From the NCBI GenBank assembly GCA_947488195.1, contig CANKYR010000003.1, forward strand, positions 1-60,251: 60,251 bases of DNA, in the 5' to 3' direction. Of the stretch, positions 27,761 to 36,589 are shown in pieces. The translations under genes were made by a program, and so were the position numbers. The notes beneath the pieces are model-generated. The model did not search any database and was not told the DNA's origin. It saw only the letters and a list, made by a program, of their open reading frames with translations. The DNA comes from Flavobacteriales bacterium (GTDB taxonomy: Bacteria; Bacteroidota; Bacteroidia; Flavobacteriales_D; Sanyastnellaceae). How positions within the stretch are numbered: the first letter of the stretch is position 1; each line of letters starts with the position of its first letter.

Positions 27761-28093
27761 ATGAACGATATTCCCGGTAAAGTGTTAATCCCTTTTGCAT
27801 TTATTGCTTGCACGTTTTTCAACCTGTATTTTTATGTTTCGAAATTCATGAGCGAAACAAGTACGTTTTGGCTGAATGCATACGCGGAAATTCGCGCGCA
27901 TTGGGTCTTGTTCATGTTTTTGAATTTTCTTGGAGTGGCTTCTGTTGCGGTTGATCACATTGTGAAATACGACAAGATTAAAAAGCCGAAGCGCACCATT
28001 CTGAATGCCTACGTTGTGCTTTTGTTAGTGGCATTTTTTACCCAGATCGTTTGGGGAATTTTAGAGATCTACATCACCGGAGAAATCAACTAA
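27761..28093 (+). CDS. Small membrane protein, unknown
   Basis: 110 residues with three hydrophobic segments (about 7-28, 46-64 and 83-104), separated by charged loops (KYDKIKKPKRT). No family recognised. It follows meaB after 13 bases. A near -7 box TAATTTAG lies at about 27748-27755. Its stop overlaps the stop codon of the convergent 104-residue gene by four bases. Confidence 0.6.
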   Translation: MNDIPGKVLIPFAFIACTFFNLYFYVSKFMSETSTFWLNAYAEIRAHWVLFMFLNFLGVASVAVDHIVKYDKIKKPKRTILNAYVVLLLVAFFTQIVWGILEIYITGEIN

Positions 28094-28404
28094 CTGTATT
28101 TCTTTCGCAAGTCAATTTTTAGTTGCATCCGCTCGATTGCCAATTCAAGCAACTGCGCTGCCGCTTCCGCAGGAATATGCGACGTGACTTTATTCGCAAT
28201 TGTGCTTTCGGTAATATCTGCGGTGTAAAGAAACCTTCTTAAAATCGTAGGAGCAGATTTCAATTGGACTTGAAAGAATTCGAAGAGATAATCATATCCG
28301 GTTTCAAATCCGGGTACATTCTTCATTTGAAATCCCGCCAGTGTCAAGTCTTTCAGCATTTGAAGATAGACATCTTCCGTTATTTGTTTGGAAGGAAGAT
28401 TCAC
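28090..28404 (-). CDS. Hypothetical 104-residue protein
   Basis: Soluble, mostly helical, no signal peptide. It starts with GTG in a GTGA overlap with the prenyl synthase stop, so it is probably translated by coupling. The sequence (YLQMLKDLTLAGFQMKN, SHIPAEAAAQLLELAIERM) is not one I recognise. The overlapping arrangement and even codon use speak for a real gene. Confidence 0.6.
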   Translation of the reverse strand: MNLPSKQITEDVYLQMLKDLTLAGFQMKNVPGFETGYDYLFEFFQVQLKSAPTILRRFLYTADITESTIANKVTSHIPAEAAAQLLELAIERMQLKIDLRKKYS

Positions 28405-29369
28405 GACTCGCGTTCCAATAAAAAAGAAGCCAAGTTGCGAAGTGCTAATTTCTTTTCTTCAGGAACAGCAATGGCGTTCAAGTGATCCAATGCACTCTCG
28501 TAAAACGCTTCGCTCTTTGTTAAGGTCATTGCGTCTGCCTTCGACTTGGAAAATAAGTGAAGGGTAGAAGTGATTTTCGCACTTGGGTCTTTTGAATTTC
28601 CGTGAAGCGATTTCAATTCGGCAGGAATACTTTCGTCTTCATGATTGGCGGTGTGCAAGTACAAATACGTTTTCTTGTCGGAAAGAATATCGCCACCCAC
28701 TTGCTTTCCGAATTTTTCAGGATCCCCATAGGCATCTAAATAATCGTCGCGCAACTGAAACGAAAGCCCAAGGTGTTCTCCGAATAATCTCAAATGTTCT
28801 TGGTCTTCTTTCGAAGCGTTAGCCGCAATAGCGCCTAGACGAAGGGCACAACCCAACAATACGGCGGTCTTCAATCGAATCATTTCAAGATATTCATCTA
28901 AGCTTACATCTTCACGCTTTTCAAAGTCCATGTCCATTTGTTGACCAACACACACTTCCCAAGCGGTCTGATTGAAGCATTGAAACAGTTCAACAAATTT
29001 ATCTTCCTGATTCTTCAGTAATAAATCGTATGATAAGATGATCATCCCGTCTCCGCTCAACACGGCCGCATTGATATTCCATTTTTCATGAACCGTTTGT
29101 TTTCCGCGACGAAGCGGGGCATTGTCCATAATGTCGTCATGCATGAGTGAGAAGTTATGAAACACCTCCACAGCAAGGGCTTGTGAAATAACACTTTCCG
29201 CTTTTCCGTTGAATAGCTCGTGACCTAAAAGAGTAAGGATAGGACGAATTCTTTTTCCACCTAAAGACAATAAATAGCGAATGGGATCTACTAGGTTTCT
29301 TGACTCTTGGGGAATATTCCAATGAGACAAAGCTTGTTCAACGGAATGGATATGATGATCGAATTTCAT
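28401..29369 (-). CDS. Polyprenyl (short-chain) diphosphate synthase
   Basis: 322 residues. Trans-prenyltransferase fold with the first Asp-rich motif MHDDIMDNAPLRRG and the second LRDDYLDAYGD. GGKRIRPILTLLGHELF near the N-terminus is the substrate-binding GKR region. It extends isoprenoid chains from IPP and an allylic diphosphate (farnesyl/geranylgeranyl type); the exact chain length is not certain. Followed by the 104-residue gene in a GTGA overlap. Confidence 0.92.
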   Translation of the reverse strand: MKFDHHIHSVEQALSHWNIPQESRNLVDPIRYLLSLGGKRIRPILTLLGHELFNGKAESVISQALAVEVFHNFSLMHDDIMDNAPLRRGKQTVHEKWNINAAVLSGDGMIILSYDLLLKNQEDKFVELFQCFNQTAWEVCVGQQMDMDFEKREDVSLDEYLEMIRLKTAVLLGCALRLGAIAANASKEDQEHLRLFGEHLGLSFQLRDDYLDAYGDPEKFGKQVGGDILSDKKTYLYLHTANHEDESIPAELKSLHGNSKDPSAKITSTLHLFSKSKADAMTLTKSEAFYESALDHLNAIAVPEEKKLALRNLASFLLERES

Positions 29370-29488
29370 GATAAGAAGAAAATGTTGTCCTGTTTTGTTT
29401 AAAAGGGCTTAGAAGTTCAAAGATAAGCCTACTATTTTTTTGTATGTTCATGACCTTATCATTTATATTGTAAAATATTTTATTTTGC

Positions 29489-32400
29489 ATGCGGAAATTA
29501 TACACTTCAGTATTTCTCTTTAGCGCATTCCTTGGACTGAATGCACAAGACAAACAACAAACTTTTTTGTTGAATCCGGATATCATTCAAGTCGAATACT
29601 TGGGAGAGACAGTTGCCTTGCGTGACTTTGTTGCAGACCCGAATTTTCCGAATGAACAAACGAAGGAAAATAAGATTGGCTATCACCCTAAAAAGAGATG
29701 GTCATTATATCCAGAAATTAATGCAGACGCATTGCCCAAGGGAATGGACCCCGCGTTGCAAACCGAATATCCGCACCCTGCAACAGATGACAGAGGCTTA
29801 ACGCTCTCCTTCAACGGTATTGGGAACACGAGTGTTAGCCCAGCCGACCCATCTGTAGATGTCGGACCTAACCACGTGATTCAAATGATCAACGGAATTT
29901 CCGGAGCCTATTTCAAAATTTGGAACAAGGCGGGAACACAAGTTCAGGCACAGACCTATTTCGACACCTTCTTCGGACAGCCGGGTGGGGCAGGAGATCC
30001 AATTGTCTTGTATGATGAATTAGCGAATCGTTGGTTCTTGAGTGAATTTACAGAAACAGGAAACAGATTCTCGATAGCCGTTTCATCAACGGCAGATCCT
30101 TTGGGAACGTATTACAAATACACGTTCACGGCTCCAAATTTTCCGGATTACCCGAAATATGCAATTTGGAACAATGCTTATATTATTACTTCGAACGAAA
30201 ACAGCCCTGCCATATACGCCATCAACAGAACAACGATGCTGGCGGGAGGAACTTCAACCACTGCGCAGCGCTTTACATTGGCTTCTTTCGGAACAATCGG
30301 ATTCCAGGCTGCGACTCCAGTTAGTTTAAACGGAACAACACTTCCTCCAACAGGAACACCGGCTTATGTAATGCGTATGCGCGACGATTCTTGGGGAGCA
30401 ACTTCAGATGCCTTGGAGATGTGGGCGTTCAATATTAATTGGACTACACCTGCAAGTTCTTCTTTGACCCAAGTTGCAACTCTTCCTATTGCTGCCTTTA
30501 ATTCTTCACTCTGCGGATATACTGCATTTGCATGTGTTCCTCAGCCTGGCTCTGGAACGACATTGGATCCCCTTCGTGAGGTATTAATGAATCGTATTCA
30601 CTACAGAAACTTCGGTACGCACGAGAGTATTGTTTGCTGTCACGCAGCCGATGTAGATGGAAATGACAAAGCAGGAATTCGTTGGTACGAATTACGCCGA
30701 ACGGGTGGAACTTCAGGAACATGGAGCATTTACCAACAAGCGACTTATTCTCCGGATGCCAACCACCGTTGGATGGCCTCTATTGGTATTTCAGCTTCAG
30801 GAAATATTGGTTTGGCTTACAACGTATCAAGTAGCACGGTTTATCCTTCATTGAGATACACAGGACGTAAATCCTGTGACGCTTTGAATTCCATGACCGA
30901 ACCGGAAACGGTTATTGTTGCAGGAACTGCTGCGAACAACAGCAATCGATATGGCGATTACAATGCCTTGGGATTGGATCCTGCCGATGGTGAGACATTT
31001 TGGTTCACAGGAATGTACAATCCCGCAGCGAACTGGTCTACGCGAATAGCAGCATTCACGATTCCTGGTTGTTCAGCTGCTGTTCAATTTTCGAACAACA
31101 CAACTTCTGCAAACGAGAGTGCTGCGAACGTGAATAACAATTGTTTAGATTACGTTGTCGTGAATATTCCAATTTCAATTGGGTCAGCTCCAACACAAAC
31201 GACTACAGCTACGGTGAATATCACTGGAGGAACCGCAACGAACAACTTAGACTATGTTGCAGCCACTCCATTGGTAACATTCAATTCAACCGCAACAACT
31301 GGGAACATTGTTATTCATGTATATAACGACGATTACATTGAAGGAAACGAGACCATTACATTAGGTTACACACTTAATGCAAACGGAGGAAACGCACAAG
31401 CAGGAACGTTGAATCAAACGGTTACAGTAACCATTAACGACGATGACGTATTACCCTCAGGAGTGACTGTTCCAACAACAGTATTCACGCAAAACTTCAA
31501 TACTGGCTTAGCTCCTTTCACCACAGTGAATCCATCTGGAAATACACCTTGGCAAGTAGGATTGGCAGCAGCGGCCTCAACAGGTCCTTATACAGTTCCT
31601 GTCACGAACACAACGCAGTTTGCTTGGATTAATGATGATGCGTGTAACTGCACCCAAGCAAACGTTGATTTGAAATCAGCGGTATTTAGTTTGGCGGGCT
31701 ACACGGCAGCTTCGCTCACTTTCGATGCGTTCTTCCTGGGAAATACGTGGCAGAATGTTACGGAAACTGCGAATGTAAAAATCTCAATCAATGGAGGTAC
31801 AACGTTCACCAACATCTTTCCGTTACCTGGCAATACCGCTTGGGCACCATATACAGTGAATTTAACACCCTACATTGGAAATGCAAACGTTATGATTGCA
31901 TTTAATTACGGAGATGGAGGTGGCTATCTCTATGGATGCTCAATTGACAATGTTGTGGTAACCGGACAAGCAGCGGCGGGAATTCAAACTGCTGTGAATA
32001 CCACCGCTCCAGACCAAGCGTATTTAGGTCCAAACGGAACGGTATATTTCTTTGATCCAACTTCTTCGAAAGTGATGATGAAGATTCAAAACAACGCTTC
32101 TTTCGATTACGGTTGCGTAGATGTAATGGTAGACCGTCAAGGAACCACTCCAACAGCATTGGCTTTCACAACGAACAACGCTCCTAACTATTTAATGTCG
32201 AAGACTTTCAAAGTTGTTCCAACAAATAATTCGGCAACAGGAAACTATACGATAACACTTTACTATAAAGAGAATGAAGTGGCAGCATGGGAAACCGCAA
32301 CAGGTAACAGCCGCAATAACATTGAAATGATCAAAGTAAACGGAAACTCAAGTTCAATATCTGCTGTAACTCCCGCGAACTTTGGAACCTTTACAATCGT

Positions 32401-33784
32401 TGACACGCCTGTTACTCTTGGAGCATTCGGAACCGATGTAACATTCACTTCAACCTACTCAACCGGATTCTCTGGATTTGGAATGGGTATATACAATTCT
32501 GCGCCGGTTGCGCCGGTTGCGAGCTTTACGGCCCCAACCTCTGCATGTGTGAACACGACTGTTTCGTTTGCTAATTCGTCAACGGGAACACCAACTTCAT
32601 ACTTGTGGAATTTCGGAGATGGACAGACTTCGACACTAGCCAATCCAACACACACCTATGCAACTTCAGGAACCTTCACCGTGACGTTAACAGTTACAAA
32701 TACGGCAGGAACAAATTCAACAACATCTTCAATTGTGGTTCAAGCTTCCGTAACATATTATGCAGATGCAGATGGAGATGGTTTTGGAAACAGCGCTGTT
32801 TCAATTGCGGGTTGTTCGGTTCCATTCGGATATGTAGCAAGTAATACTGATTGCAACGATGCTGCTGCGGGAATTAATCCTGGCGCAACAGAGATTTGCA
32901 ATGCGAACGATGAAAACTGTAATGGACTAATCGATGAAGGAATTGCAACGAATTTATATTACGCAGATATAGACGGCGACGGTTTTGGAAATCCGAATGC
33001 ATCAGTTAGTAATTGCGCGCAACCAGTTGGGTACATTGCAAACAACACAGACTGCGCAGATAACGCGGCCGCTGTTAATCCAATTGCAGTTGAATTGTGT
33101 AGCAATAATATCGATGATAACTGCAACGGGTCGATCGACGATGCGAACGGTGTTGTTATTCAACAGAACATTTCGTTGTGTCAAGGAGAAGTTATTACTG
33201 TTGGAAACAGCACCTACAACTCGGCTGGTGTGTTCACAGATGTATTCCTCTCGGCGAATGGATGTGACAGCACAGTAACTACAACTATTGCGGTAACACA
33301 ATATCCAATTGTTTCATTAACGTCTTCAGCAGACACACTTTGTTCGAACTTTTTAGACATTGCGCAATTAACAGCAACCCCAGCGGGTGGTTTGTTTGGT
33401 GCGCCAGCGAGTTCAACGGGAGAAGTTAATTCAGCAACAATCGGAGATGGAGTTTACGATATTTCGTATACCTACGATATGAATGGTTGTTCGACAACGG
33501 AAACTGTTTCTGTTGTGATTGAAATTTGCGCTGGAATAGAAGAGAACAGCTTGTCCATGGTTGTTGCTTATCCTTCTCCAGCAAACGAAAATGTGTCGTT
33601 CAAAGGACTTGAATTAGGTGCACCATTTCAATTGTTCGACGCTACTGGAAAACTCGTGTACAGTTCGAAAGTAAACAGAGAAGTGGTAACGCTTAACGTG
33701 AAGAATTACGCGGAAGGAGTTTACACCTTGAAATCTGAAAAGGCTGGAAAAGTAGGAAGCATTAGCTTCTTAGTGAAACACTAA
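29489..33784 (+). CDS. Large T9SS cargo with propeller-like, Calx-beta, PKD and MopE-like metal-binding repeats
   Basis: 1431 residues. Signal peptide (MRKLYTSVFLFSAFLGLNAQ). Residues about 90-480 look like a beta-propeller (VGPNHVIQMINGISGAYFKIW, IVLYDELANRWFLSEFT). Then a Calx-beta domain (about 545-640, ending VTVTINDDDV), an extracellular beta-sandwich resembling choice-of-anchor domains (about 650-820), a PKD domain (about 1007-1085, YLWNFGDGQTS), two MopE-like repeats (about 1086-1220, YYADADGDGFGN, DCNDAAAGINPGATEICN, ENCNGLIDEG), and a type A T9SS sorting domain (about 1355-1431, VAYPSPANENVSFKG to the end). It should be secreted and attached at the cell surface. The Asp/Asn-rich repeats suggest calcium binding. 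Confidence 0.88.
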   Translation: MRKLYTSVFLFSAFLGLNAQDKQQTFLLNPDIIQVEYLGETVALRDFVADPNFPNEQTKENKIGYHPKKRWSLYPEINADALPKGMDPALQTEYPHPATDDRGLTLSFNGIGNTSVSPADPSVDVGPNHVIQMINGISGAYFKIWNKAGTQVQAQTYFDTFFGQPGGAGDPIVLYDELANRWFLSEFTETGNRFSIAVSSTADPLGTYYKYTFTAPNFPDYPKYAIWNNAYIITSNENSPAIYAINRTTMLAGGTSTTAQRFTLASFGTIGFQAATPVSLNGTTLPPTGTPAYVMRMRDDSWGATSDALEMWAFNINWTTPASSSLTQVATLPIAAFNSSLCGYTAFACVPQPGSGTTLDPLREVLMNRIHYRNFGTHESIVCCHAADVDGNDKAGIRWYELRRTGGTSGTWSIYQQATYSPDANHRWMASIGISASGNIGLAYNVSSSTVYPSLRYTGRKSCDALNSMTEPETVIVAGTAANNSNRYGDYNALGLDPADGETFWFTGMYNPAANWSTRIAAFTIPGCSAAVQFSNNTTSANESAANVNNNCLDYVVVNIPISIGSAPTQTTTATVNITGGTATNNLDYVAATPLVTFNSTATTGNIVIHVYNDDYIEGNETITLGYTLNANGGNAQAGTLNQTVTVTINDDDVLPSGVTVPTTVFTQNFNTGLAPFTTVNPSGNTPWQVGLAAAASTGPYTVPVTNTTQFAWINDDACNCTQANVDLKSAVFSLAGYTAASLTFDAFFLGNTWQNVTETANVKISINGGTTFTNIFPLPGNTAWAPYTVNLTPYIGNANVMIAFNYGDGGGYLYGCSIDNVVVTGQAAAGIQTAVNTTAPDQAYLGPNGTVYFFDPTSSKVMMKIQNNASFDYGCVDVMVDRQGTTPTALAFTTNNAPNYLMSKTFKVVPTNNSATGNYTITLYYKENEVAAWETATGNSRNNIEMIKVNGNSSSISAVTPANFGTFTIVDTPVTLGAFGTDVTFTSTYSTGFSGFGMGIYNSAPVAPVASFTAPTSACVNTTVSFANSSTGTPTSYLWNFGDGQTSTLANPTHTYATSGTFTVTLTVTNTAGTNSTTSSIVVQASVTYYADADGDGFGNSAVSIAGCSVPFGYVASNTDCNDAAAGINPGATEICNANDENCNGLIDEGIATNLYYADIDGDGFGNPNASVSNCAQPVGYIANNTDCADNAAAVNPIAVELCSNNIDDNCNGSIDDANGVVIQQNISLCQGEVITVGNSTYNSAGVFTDVFLSANGCDSTVTTTIAVTQYPIVSLTSSADTLCSNFLDIAQLTATPAGGLFGAPASSTGEVNSATIGDGVYDISYTYDMNGCSTTETVSVVIEICAGIEENSLSMVVAYPSPANENVSFKGLELGAPFQLFDATGKLVYSSKVNREVVTLNVKNYAEGVYTLKSEKAGKVGSISFLVKH

Positions 33785-33790
33785 AATTAT

Positions 33791-34690
33791 TTATTGCCCG
33801 AGAGCAATAACAACAGTTTGCAAATGCGTTGCAGTAGTCTGAATAGATTGTTGTAACGCATTTGCTTCTTTCTGCTGAGCGTTAACCGCGGTTTCAGTAT
33901 CACTAACAATCTTCCAATCGCAGCTGCACGAATAAATTCTCGTCTTACCCTGTGTGCTCGTTTTAAACGCATTCACAGCCATTTGAAGATTCATCTTTAT
34001 GCGACTGATCTGCGTAACATCGGTATTTATTTTCTGAAGATCAGCACTTAGTTCCTTGCATAACGCAGGTTTAGATGTCGAGTATTTCGCAATTAACTCA
34101 GCAACTTGTTTTTGATACTGCGTCAGTTGATTTCCAACTTTTTTCTGGTTTAGAGTTAAATCAGAAATAGTTTTTTCGAATTGAGTGGTGTACACCGCAA
34201 CATCGCACAACTGAATGGTTGGAACAATGCTCTTCGTTACAAATGTGTTAAATGCAGTTGCGTTTTCGACAACGGTATTACCTGCATTTTGAATATTCTC
34301 AAGTGTAGATTTTAATGCGTCCTTAGCGTCTTTAACCTTCTCCCATTCCGGTGTCCCCGATTGAATTTTGTCTTTTCCTTTCGTGTAATCTTTAAACTGA
34401 ACGTAAATCGAGTTTACCGCCACTCTTTGTTGTGCGATTTCTTTCATCTCAGTATCAATCCCTGAAAGCATTTCAAAGGCTTTAACAAAGTCAGGCGATT
34501 TCTGGTCGCAATGAATCTCGTTGAATTCTTTTTCCATCGTTGCTACTTGTCCGTCGAGCTTTTGGATAGTTGAATTTACCTGATCCACTGTCGATTTCAA
34601 GCTTGAATCTACTTCCGACGTGGTGTAGTATACAGAGCAGCTGGTGAGTGAAAGAGCAACAACCGTTAAAAGAATATGTTTTAATTTCAT
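33791..34690 (-). CDS. Coiled-coil lipoprotein, unknown
   Basis: 299 residues. Lipobox LTSCSVYY (Cys about 18) after a hydrophobic signal. The rest is almost entirely helical with heptad character (STVDQVNSTIQKLDGQVATM, LNQKKVGNQLTQYQKQVAELI) and a cysteine cluster CSCDW near residue 255. Probably an envelope-anchored coiled-coil protein. No family recognised. It converges on the large T9SS gene with a six-base gap. The region 34691-34871 upstream holds no gene. Confidence 0.78.
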   Translation of the reverse strand: MKLKHILLTVVALSLTSCSVYYTTSEVDSSLKSTVDQVNSTIQKLDGQVATMEKEFNEIHCDQKSPDFVKAFEMLSGIDTEMKEIAQQRVAVNSIYVQFKDYTKGKDKIQSGTPEWEKVKDAKDALKSTLENIQNAGNTVVENATAFNTFVTKSIVPTIQLCDVAVYTTQFEKTISDLTLNQKKVGNQLTQYQKQVAELIAKYSTSKPALCKELSADLQKINTDVTQISRIKMNLQMAVNAFKTSTQGKTRIYSCSCDWKIVSDTETAVNAQQKEANALQQSIQTTATHLQTVVIALGQ

Positions 34691-34871
34691 AGGAATGTAA
34701 TTATTCGGTGAAAGTATGGAAAAAGGAACTGATGTTCCACCTCGAGGATTTTAAGACCCCCGAATTTTTAATATTCATGACCCACAACCAATTCATAATT
34801 ATTAACGAAGGAAGGATCTTACTTTTCCGCTAAGTAGTTATTTCTTAATGTTTTATTCGAGAATCCTTCAT

Positions 34872-34914
34872 GTAAAAAAAATATACATGACAACCTTGTC
34901 AAGTAAAAAAAATA
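34872..34914. promoter_or_regulatory. Operator-like repeats upstream of the Fic gene
   Basis: The 12-mer GTAAAAAAAATA occurs at 34872-34883 and 34903-34914, exactly 31 bases apart (about three helical turns). Between them lies the inverted repeat TGACAA-CC-TTGTCA (34888-34901). The region ends 13 bases before the first possible start codon of the Fic gene. Confidence 0.55.
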
Positions 34915-34927
34915 GTATTATTTTTAC

Positions 34928-36061
34928 ATGATAATTAAATTTGATTGGAAGAAAATAATGAAAAAGCGTGGCGTTGATAATTTTGATAACAGTGTGGCCT
35001 ATAACAATTTACCATTGTTGCCGCCTGCGATTGCGATTTTGGAGTCGAATAAGATTTTAAAGCAATTGGTTACTTCCTCAGTTGTTTTGGCCGAATTGAA
35101 AGGGATGGTGAATATTCTTCCTAATCCAAATATTTTACTCAACGCGGCAATACTGAAGGAGGCAAGTGCAAGCTCTGAAATCGAGAACGTAATAACTACT
35201 CAAGATAAACTATACACCGCATTGTCGGCGAATGGAGTTCAAATCGATAGTGCTACAAAAGAAGTACTTCGCTACAGAGAAGCATTGCTTTACGGAATGA
35301 CGTTTATCAAGAAAAATGGATTTTTGACAACTAATGCAATTATTGAAATTCAGAGAAGGCTTGAAGACAATAACGCCGGATTAAGAAAGCTGCCTGGCAC
35401 CGCATTGAGAAGTTCAAAAACAGGAAAAGTGGTTTACACGCCTCCAGATAACATAGATGATATTCGTCGTTTGCTTGGGAATTTCGAAAAGTATATAAAC
35501 GAAAGAGATGAAGTTCCCTACCTGATAAAAATGGCTGTGCAGCATTATCAATTTGAGAGTATTCATCCTTTTTATGACGGAAACGGAAGAACCGGCAGAA
35601 TAATAAATATTCTCTATCTTATCATGTCAGGACTTATTGAAAAGCCTGTAGTGTATTTAAGTGGTTATGTAATTGAGAACAAGACCGAATATTACAAGCT
35701 TCTTCAAGAAGTGATGACAAAGAATAATTGGGAAGGTTGGGTGTTGTATGTCCTGAAAGGGGTCGAGTTTGCCTCGAGGATTGCGCTAAGACAAGTAACA
35801 TCGATAAACAAATTACTAGAGAAAACGAAAGACAAAGTTCAAAAGCGGCTGCCTAAAATATATAGCATAGAGCTGGTAGAATTATTGTTTGAACAGCCTT
35901 ATTGTAAAAGTGAATTTTTAGAAAAACGTCTTTCTATTTCAAGGATTACCGCTGCGAAGTATCTGAAGGAGCTTGAAAAAATTAAGGTTCTCAAATCGCA
36001 GAAAGTTTGGAAAGAAACACTCTATGTAAACACAGAACTTTTTGAATTACTTCGTAAGTAG
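34928..36061 (+). CDS. Fic-domain protein with winged helix-turn-helix tail
   Basis: 377 residues from 34928. The in-frame ATG at 34958 (MKKRGVDNFD) is a likelier start because a -7-like TATTTTTA (34919-34926) would otherwise touch the start. Fic core: catalytic motif HPFYDGNGRTGRI (about residues 214-226), complete, including the His and both Gly-Arg contacts, so AMP transfer is expected. The inhibitory motif SSEIEN (about 77-82) fits the (S/T)xxxE(G/N) consensus in the N-terminal region, making this a class II Fic that restrains itself. The C-terminus (about 300-377) has a winged-HTH pattern (SRITAAKYLKELEKIKVL). The combination suggests a DNA-binding regulator, possibly of itself. Targets unknown. 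Confidence 0.87.
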   Translation: MIIKFDWKKIMKKRGVDNFDNSVAYNNLPLLPPAIAILESNKILKQLVTSSVVLAELKGMVNILPNPNILLNAAILKEASASSEIENVITTQDKLYTALSANGVQIDSATKEVLRYREALLYGMTFIKKNGFLTTNAIIEIQRRLEDNNAGLRKLPGTALRSSKTGKVVYTPPDNIDDIRRLLGNFEKYINERDEVPYLIKMAVQHYQFESIHPFYDGNGRTGRIINILYLIMSGLIEKPVVYLSGYVIENKTEYYKLLQEVMTKNNWEGWVLYVLKGVEFASRIALRQVTSINKLLEKTKDKVQKRLPKIYSIELVELLFEQPYCKSEFLEKRLSISRITAAKYLKELEKIKVLKSQKVWKETLYVNTELFELLRK

Positions 36062-36069
36062 CGAATAGA

Positions 36070-36095
36070 AAAAGCCTCGATCTCTCGAGGCTTTT
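36070..36095. terminator. Terminator shared by the Fic gene and tmRNA
   Basis: AAAAGCCTCGA and TCGAGGCTTTT form an 11-bp stem with loop TCTC. T-runs follow on both strands. It stands between the Fic stop (36061) and the tmRNA 3' end (36101). Confidence 0.85.
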
Positions 36096-36100
36096 CTTTG

Positions 36101-36493
36101 TGGACCCGGCGGGGTTCGAACCCGCGTCCAAACAAGGAATCAAAAGGGTTTCTACATGCTTAGTTATTTAGTGGTTTTCGACAAGACGCAGTTTAATAAC
36201 ATCCAAAATCTTGCTTATCCTGTGTTTTTAACCTCCGACTACAGAATTTGTCTTTGGCGATCTCCCTTCGGCGAAGCCTCATTACCAACTACCAGGAGCG
36301 GGGTCGTTGGCGAGACTTACTCGTCTAACTCCTTGAGCTAGATAAAGCGTAATCACATACAGTGATTAGGCAGCAAGTGCGTATGAATTGTTGTCAGTTA
36401 TGACTGATACCCCGAGATTTAAGAGCGAGAATACCAAGCGCTCTGCATGCTTACAAATTGCTTCTTCTTGCTGTCAAATCCAAGGTCGGGCCC
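36101..36493 (-). ncRNA. ssrA: Transfer-messenger RNA (tmRNA)
   Basis: The tRNA-like ends pair as GGGCCCG (5') with CGGGTCC (3'), including one G-U, and the T-arm reads GCGGGTTCGAACCCCGC. The 5' region contains CCTTGGATTTGACAG, typical of tmRNA. The 3' half has the conserved ACTAAGCATGTAGA. The CCA end is not encoded (the genome has CAA after the discriminator A). The tag reading frame lies at about 36366-36401. If translation resumes after AGTC, as in E. coli, the tag reads ITDNNSYALAA and ends at TAA. The final YALAA is the usual degradation signal. It rescues stalled ribosomes together with SmpB. Confidence 0.95.
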
Positions 36494-36518
36494 TAAACAG
36501 TAGCACAGAATTGCAATG

Positions 36519-36549
36519 CAAAATTAGTCTATTTGAAAGGCGAATGCAA
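36519..36549 (-). promoter_or_regulatory. tmRNA promoter
   Basis: On the minus strand TTG (36547-36549) and TAATTTTG (36519-36526) are separated by 20 bases, an ideal Bacteroidota -33/-7 pair. Transcription would start roughly 20 bases before the mature 5' end. Confidence 0.65.
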
Positions 36550-36559
36550 GAGACTTGCA
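36545..36559. promoter_or_regulatory. Inverted repeat over the tmRNA -33 box
   Basis: TGCAAG-AGA-CTTGCA, a perfect 6-bp inverted repeat with 3-base spacer. It overlaps the tmRNA -33 element and lies 30 bases upstream of the divergent dehydrogenase ATG, so it could be a binding site for a regulator of either gene. Confidence 0.4.
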
Positions 36560-36589
36560 ACTTATCTTCGCAAACCCATTTTCAACTCA

